This document shows positions 62,278 through 64,000 of a stretch of 64,000 nt of DNA, piece after piece. Every line of letters begins with the position of its first letter. Position 1 is the stretch's first letter. The notes under the pieces are model-generated. The model was not told the origin of the DNA, did not search any database, and saw nothing but the letters and a program-made list of their open reading frames with translations. The DNA is from Tridacna crocea (Eukaryota; Mollusca; Bivalvia; Cardiida; Cardiidae), in the NCBI GenBank assembly GCA_943736015.1, contig OX031065.1:14909427-14973426 (forward strand), given 5' to 3'. Position numbers and translations under genes: made by a program.

Positions 62278-62862
62278 CTCTTTTAAAGACCACTTTTGTC
62301 ATTTGAGACACCTTTAATTTGCCCTCTGCAAAATTAACCCATTACTACATAATCCCTACTTTTGACGCACCTGAGAAAGAAGCCTTTATAAAACATTGTG
62401 GGAAAAGGAGAAATGCTGGTTACCAGCATTTTCTCCTTTTCCCACAATGTTTTCTACCCTTCACAAAATAAATTTCAAATTTTCAGTCACTTTTCTTTTG
62501 TCGTGTGCAAATGGTTTCGATTTGGAAAAACCGAAATGACATGTCCAAAAATATTGTTGTTATACAGTAAAGAGCTAAGCCTTTCCTAAATGACAAATTT
62601 AGCCAACTCCAGATTGAATGCATCTGCCGACGACATATTTGAGATTAGTGCCAATGAACTGAAACCGTCTGATTTGATAGAAAACCTTGTGTAAAATAGG
62701 AAATAAAATGCCTGTTACAAGCAATTTCTCCTTTTTACACAATGTTTTGTTCTCTATCACAGACACGAGACTCTGGCTCTTTGAAACTGACTGAAAATTT
62801 GTCATCTGCTGGTCCTTTGAATTCAAAGTAGTCCTAGCATCTATCATTTGGGAAAGAATTAC
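62278..62862. mobile_element. MITE cluster
   Basis: An arm remnant (62278-62333) is followed by a full '+' copy at TTAA (62334-62578, core GCTGGTTACCAGC) and a decayed '-' copy (62572-62862, core GCCTGTTACAAGC). Confidence 0.78.
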
Positions 62863-62908
62863 TATTGAAAAATTGTCTTAAAATTACCACTGTCTCTCAA
62901 ACTTCCCT

Positions 62909-63132
62909 TTAAATCTTTACCACACAATTATGACTTTTGATGACCCTGAGGTAAAAGCCTTTTGAAAACATTGTGGGAAAAGGAGAAAATGCTGGTAACC
63001 AGCATTTTCTCCTTTTCCCACAATGTTTTCTACCCTTCCCTAATCAATTTGCGATTCATTAGTTGCATTTATTTTGTCTTCTACATATGCTTTCAATTTG
63101 GACCAGTCTCTAAATTTGTTGTTTGAGGTTAA
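62909..63132 (+). mobile_element. TTAA MITE
   Basis: AATCTTTACCACACAATTAT to TTGTTTGAGGTTAA, perfect core. Confidence 0.87.
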
Positions 63133-63357
63133 AAGAGGTAGGAATGATACATTAAATACTGTATTTTCTCTATTTAACACCCCTGATGGCAGGAAAGGGG
63201 CAAAATGGTAACAAGTTCAATTCCTTTCAGGAAAAAAAGCCAGGGTATGCAATTATTGAGGGATACATCTAACAATTTTTTATATTTTTTTTGCATTTTT
63301 GCATTACTTATGGTAGTCAGTCTTTCAGGCTAGTTTTCTCATCAAAGCAGTTGACTG

Positions 63358-63549
63358 TCATGGTCTAAAAGGCCCCCATTGCAAAGGCATAAAAAATACC
63401 AGTAAGTGCACAAGGTAAATTGTAACAGTGACAAACTGAGGACAAATGCTGCATTTGTTATTAATAAGGAAAACCATTTCTCTCAGATCTATCACTGTCC
63501 GACAGAAACTCTCTATTAGAAAGAGGTAATAATGATGTATGACAGACAT
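63358..63549 (-). other. Second copy of the unidentified 61611-type repeat
   Basis: Open 63-codon stretch with IESFCRTVIDLRE and INNKCSICPQFV, aligned with 61611-61991 over about 55 residues and at the DNA level (CCGACAGAAACT..AGAGGTAATAATGAT). Confidence 0.35.
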
Positions 63550-63565
63550 GTACTCTTCTTCCTGT

Positions 63566-63794
63566 TTAAATCTTTACTCAACGACAATTTTTAGGACTGG
63601 ACCAAATTCAAAACATCTGCAGACAACAAATTAAATCCTGTTAATATGGTGATTTCTGAGTTTGATAGGGTAGAAAACATTGTGGGAAAAGAAGAAAATG
63701 CTGGTTACCAGCATTTTCTCCTTTTCCCACAATCTTTTCTACAGGCTTCTTTCTCAGGGCGTATAAAAGTTGGGATTGTGTGGTAAAGAGTTAA
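63566..63794 (-). mobile_element. TTAA MITE, complete copy
   Basis: TTAAATCTTTACTCAACGAC to GTGGTAAAGAGTTAA, perfect core. Confidence 0.88.
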
Positions 63795-64000
63795 ATCTTG
63801 CAGATTTTTTTTTTTAAAAAGTCATTTTTTAAGTAGAAAAAAGGCTGGGAAATCAGCAGTTAAAGTGCAGCATTTTATACAGAATTCCTTGTATTACCCA
63901 GACAGTCTTTCAGACAAATTAATTTGATCAATAGAGCAATTTCTAAACTCGTCACAATTGAAAAGATAAAATCTACTAGAACTGGAAGGTACATATACAA

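Noticed and set aside
482-63750. Many 60-100-codon open frames containing [18 protein letters not shown]- or [18 protein letters not shown]-like peptides
   Set aside because: They are translations of the MITE core palindrome in different frames and strands. They recur with the repeat, not with codon conservation, and have no start or splice context.
500-63760. Regularly recurring palindromes as a CRISPR array or REP elements
   Set aside because: Spacing is irregular, units are ~228 bp with terminal TTAA, and the genome is eukaryotic. They are transposon copies.
60605-64000. Further upstream KCC exons
   Set aside because: No block resembling helices 1-5 or a donor/acceptor pair with KCC motifs was found; only repeats. 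The 5' part must lie beyond the window.

Overview
This is eukaryotic nuclear DNA. It is AT-rich, its genes are split into short exons with GT–AG (and some U12-type) introns, and most of the rest is repeats. Tandem-core elements with ACGG microsatellites of the bivalve 'pearl' type, tRNA-derived SINEs and a GACCTAGTGACCTA-type dispersed repeat point to a bivalve mollusc. A heterodont or Dreissena-like animal is my guess; the sequence does not prove it.

Two genes can be read, both on the minus strand in head-to-tail order. (1) Positions 2642-8839 hold a complete four-exon gene of 229 codons for a small ML-fold, GM2-activator-like lipid-binding protein. The four exons join in frame and carry the DNC...ELC...YCPF...LCGF cysteine pattern. 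(2) Positions 26532-60604 hold the last 19 exons, about 769 codons, of a K-Cl cotransporter (SLC12A4-7/KCC type). They run from the large extracellular loop through the last membrane helices and the whole cytosolic C-terminus to the ITIYS end. The first 300 or so residues lie beyond the right edge. All exon phases join if one extra base in a T-run of the third exon is removed. Three introns near the 3' end have U12-type (minor spliceosome) signals, one of them AT-AC.

The rest is dominated by one MITE family. It is about 228 bp long, has TTAA at both ends (CYCTTTACC terminal repeats, piggyBac-like), unequal arms, and a near-perfect central palindrome of about 66 bp centred on CTGGTNACCAG. I count roughly 110-120 copies or fragments, one every 550 bp or so, in the 17.7-kb intergenic region and in most introns. 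Copies are nested in each other, chained end to end sharing one TTAA, and split by other elements. These nestings give a relative history of MITE, pearl-like, hAT-like, LINE, SINE and mariner insertions.

Layout: 1-2640, repeats and MITEs; 2642-8839, GM2A-like gene; 8840-26530, intergenic repeats (pearl-like array 17921-19128, palindromes at 20433 and 22332); 26532-60604, KCC gene with MITE-filled introns, a nested hAT-like/LINE insertion (37530-38925), a mariner-like element (50377-51375) inside a local tandem duplication, and a second pearl-like array (52101-53390); 60605-64000, the next upstream KCC intron, all repeats. No rRNA, genuine tRNA or CRISPR was seen.
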